Origin: Spirosoma utsteinense | GTDB taxonomy: Bacteria > Bacteroidota > Bacteroidia > Cytophagales > Spirosomataceae | Assembly (NCBI RefSeq): GCF_014282275.1 | Contig: NZ_VFIA01000011.1 | Span: 1 to 64,000, forward strand | DNA length: 64,000 bases | Direction: 5' to 3' | Part shown: in pieces, positions 63,347-64,000 of the stretch | Layout: the number at the start of each line of letters is the position of its first letter | Position numbering within the stretch: the stretch's first letter is position 1 | Position numbers and translations under genes: made by a program | Notes under the pieces: model-generated | Databases searched by the model: none | What the model was told of the DNA's origin: nothing | The model's input: the letters and a program-made list of their open reading frames with translations, nothing else

Positions 63347-64000
63347 TTACTTCGGCGTTGCGTTCCACAACCCATCGGCCATGTGGGCCATACCGTCATC
63401 GTCGGGGTGATTATCCGTTCCGGCATCACCATAAATGCTTGGATTAAGGGCGTAATACCCGTTGATCAGGCGGTTGGGCCACATGTTGGAGAAGTCGGCA
63501 ATGGGGTAATTGCGCTCGGCTCCGATAGCCCGGATAGCCGCATCGTAATTAGGTTTGTCCCATACCGCCGTCGACAGCACGACTTTAGCACCCGGCGACT
63601 GTGAAATCAGTTTATCGATCAGGTCCTTCAACCGATTCTGATACTGTGCCGGGTTGTTGATTTCCCAGTCCGTTACGTTTTCGCCCAGACGGATATAAAT
63701 AATGTCGGGTTTCCAGGCAGCAACCGGATCGAACCGGCTCAGATCGATACCATTTTTGGTACTCTGCCCCTCCCAATAGGGGCCAGTTGCTTCATCCAGT
63801 TGACCACCCATGTTCCAGCTGGCCAGTGTTCGGTTCTCGACCGATGGGTTGAGGGACTGGTGTTTAGCCGACATCAGGTGAACATAGTCCTTATCAGGCG
63901 ATGTAGCTGCCATGCCCCGCTTCGGGTTTTTATCGTTGACGATAAAAAACGGGCTGCCACCGTGTAACGTGATCGAGTTACCCACATAGAGTACCCGCTC
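63347..64000 (-). CDS. SGNH/GDSL hydrolase, truncated at the window edge
   Basis: The C-terminal 217 or so residues of an SGNH-family hydrolase on the minus strand; the true start lies beyond 64000. Visible are block I ERVLYVGNSITLHGG (with Ser), a block-III-like IIYIRLGENVTDW (Gly-x-Asn form) and the terminal DNHPDDDGMAHMADGL with the catalytic Asp and His. These enzymes are esterases or carbohydrate deacetylases. It is probably secreted, but the N terminus is not seen. Confidence 0.88.
   Translation of the reverse strand, partial: ERVLYVGNSITLHGGSPFFIVNDKNPKRGMAATSPDKDYVHLMSAKHQSLNPSVENRTLASWNMGGQLDEATGPYWEGQSTKNGIDLSRFDPVAAWKPDIIYIRLGENVTDWEINNPAQYQNRLKDLIDKLISQSPGAKVVLSTAVWDKPNYDAAIRAIGAERNYPIADFSNMWPNRLINGYYALNPSIYGDAGTDNHPDDDGMAHMADGLWNATPK

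Overview
The window looks like chromosomal DNA of a Bacteroidota bacterium of the order Cytophagales, probably Spirosoma-like. The grounds are two SusC/SusD outer-membrane pairs, families typical of the phylum (DUF5916, DUF5723, PD40-OmpA, lipoproteins with short lipoboxes), and many start-proximal copies of the Bacteroidota -7 promoter motif TAnnTTTG, several with a TTG 19-21 bases upstream. Genus is an inference; no 16S rRNA is present.

Layout. 1-4000: an AraC-type regulator, a convergent cupin protein, a frameshifted Old-Yellow-Enzyme reductase and a zinc-independent MDR reductase. 4375-6830: a secreted amidohydrolase and a secreted esterase ending in an 18-bp stem-loop. 6831-9990: accessory stretch with a decayed IS3-family transposase, a YciE/YciF ferritin-like protein and small orphan genes, one carrying an HEAGH motif. 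9992-20704: two tandem paralogous SusC-SusD operons on the minus strand with no glycan-degrading enzymes beside them. 21269-26616: recG, a DUF5723 protein, an Nfu-type Fe-S scaffold, rpmA and rplU. 26665-34836: thioesterase, phosphosulfolactate synthase, DedA, aroE, GH25 lysozyme, 1-Cys peroxiredoxin, a NarL/LiaS-type two-component pair and a DUF3299 protein. 34893-41592: tRNA-Ala, GIY-YIG protein, NlpC/P60 lipoprotein, Tex, cold-shock protein, zinc metallopeptidase, prs and rplY. 41687-44953: a RamB/ScfR-like regulator divergent from pckA. 45353-45618: a possible small RNA and tRNA-Glu. 45804-59351: M14 peptidase, DUF5916 protein, dapA, DUF3782 nuclease-like protein, ligA, rpe, GH13 lipoprotein and a PD40-OmpA protein. 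59433-64000: a polytopic membrane protein, a large lipoprotein and the truncated SGNH hydrolase at the right edge.

Most genes are housekeeping or cell-envelope functions. The most unusual signal is in the IS3 relic: its reading frame can be restored by removing five insertions that are each 16 bases long and lie close to the three DDE catalytic codons; four share the hexamer CGGAGC, and they form two nested complementary pairs. Also notable are two REPIN-like inverted doublets (one apparently supplying the -33 element of the rplU promoter), an 80-bp perfect palindrome between convergent genes, and a pckA/regulator intergenic region where two 5-4-5 palindromes sit on the two divergent promoters.
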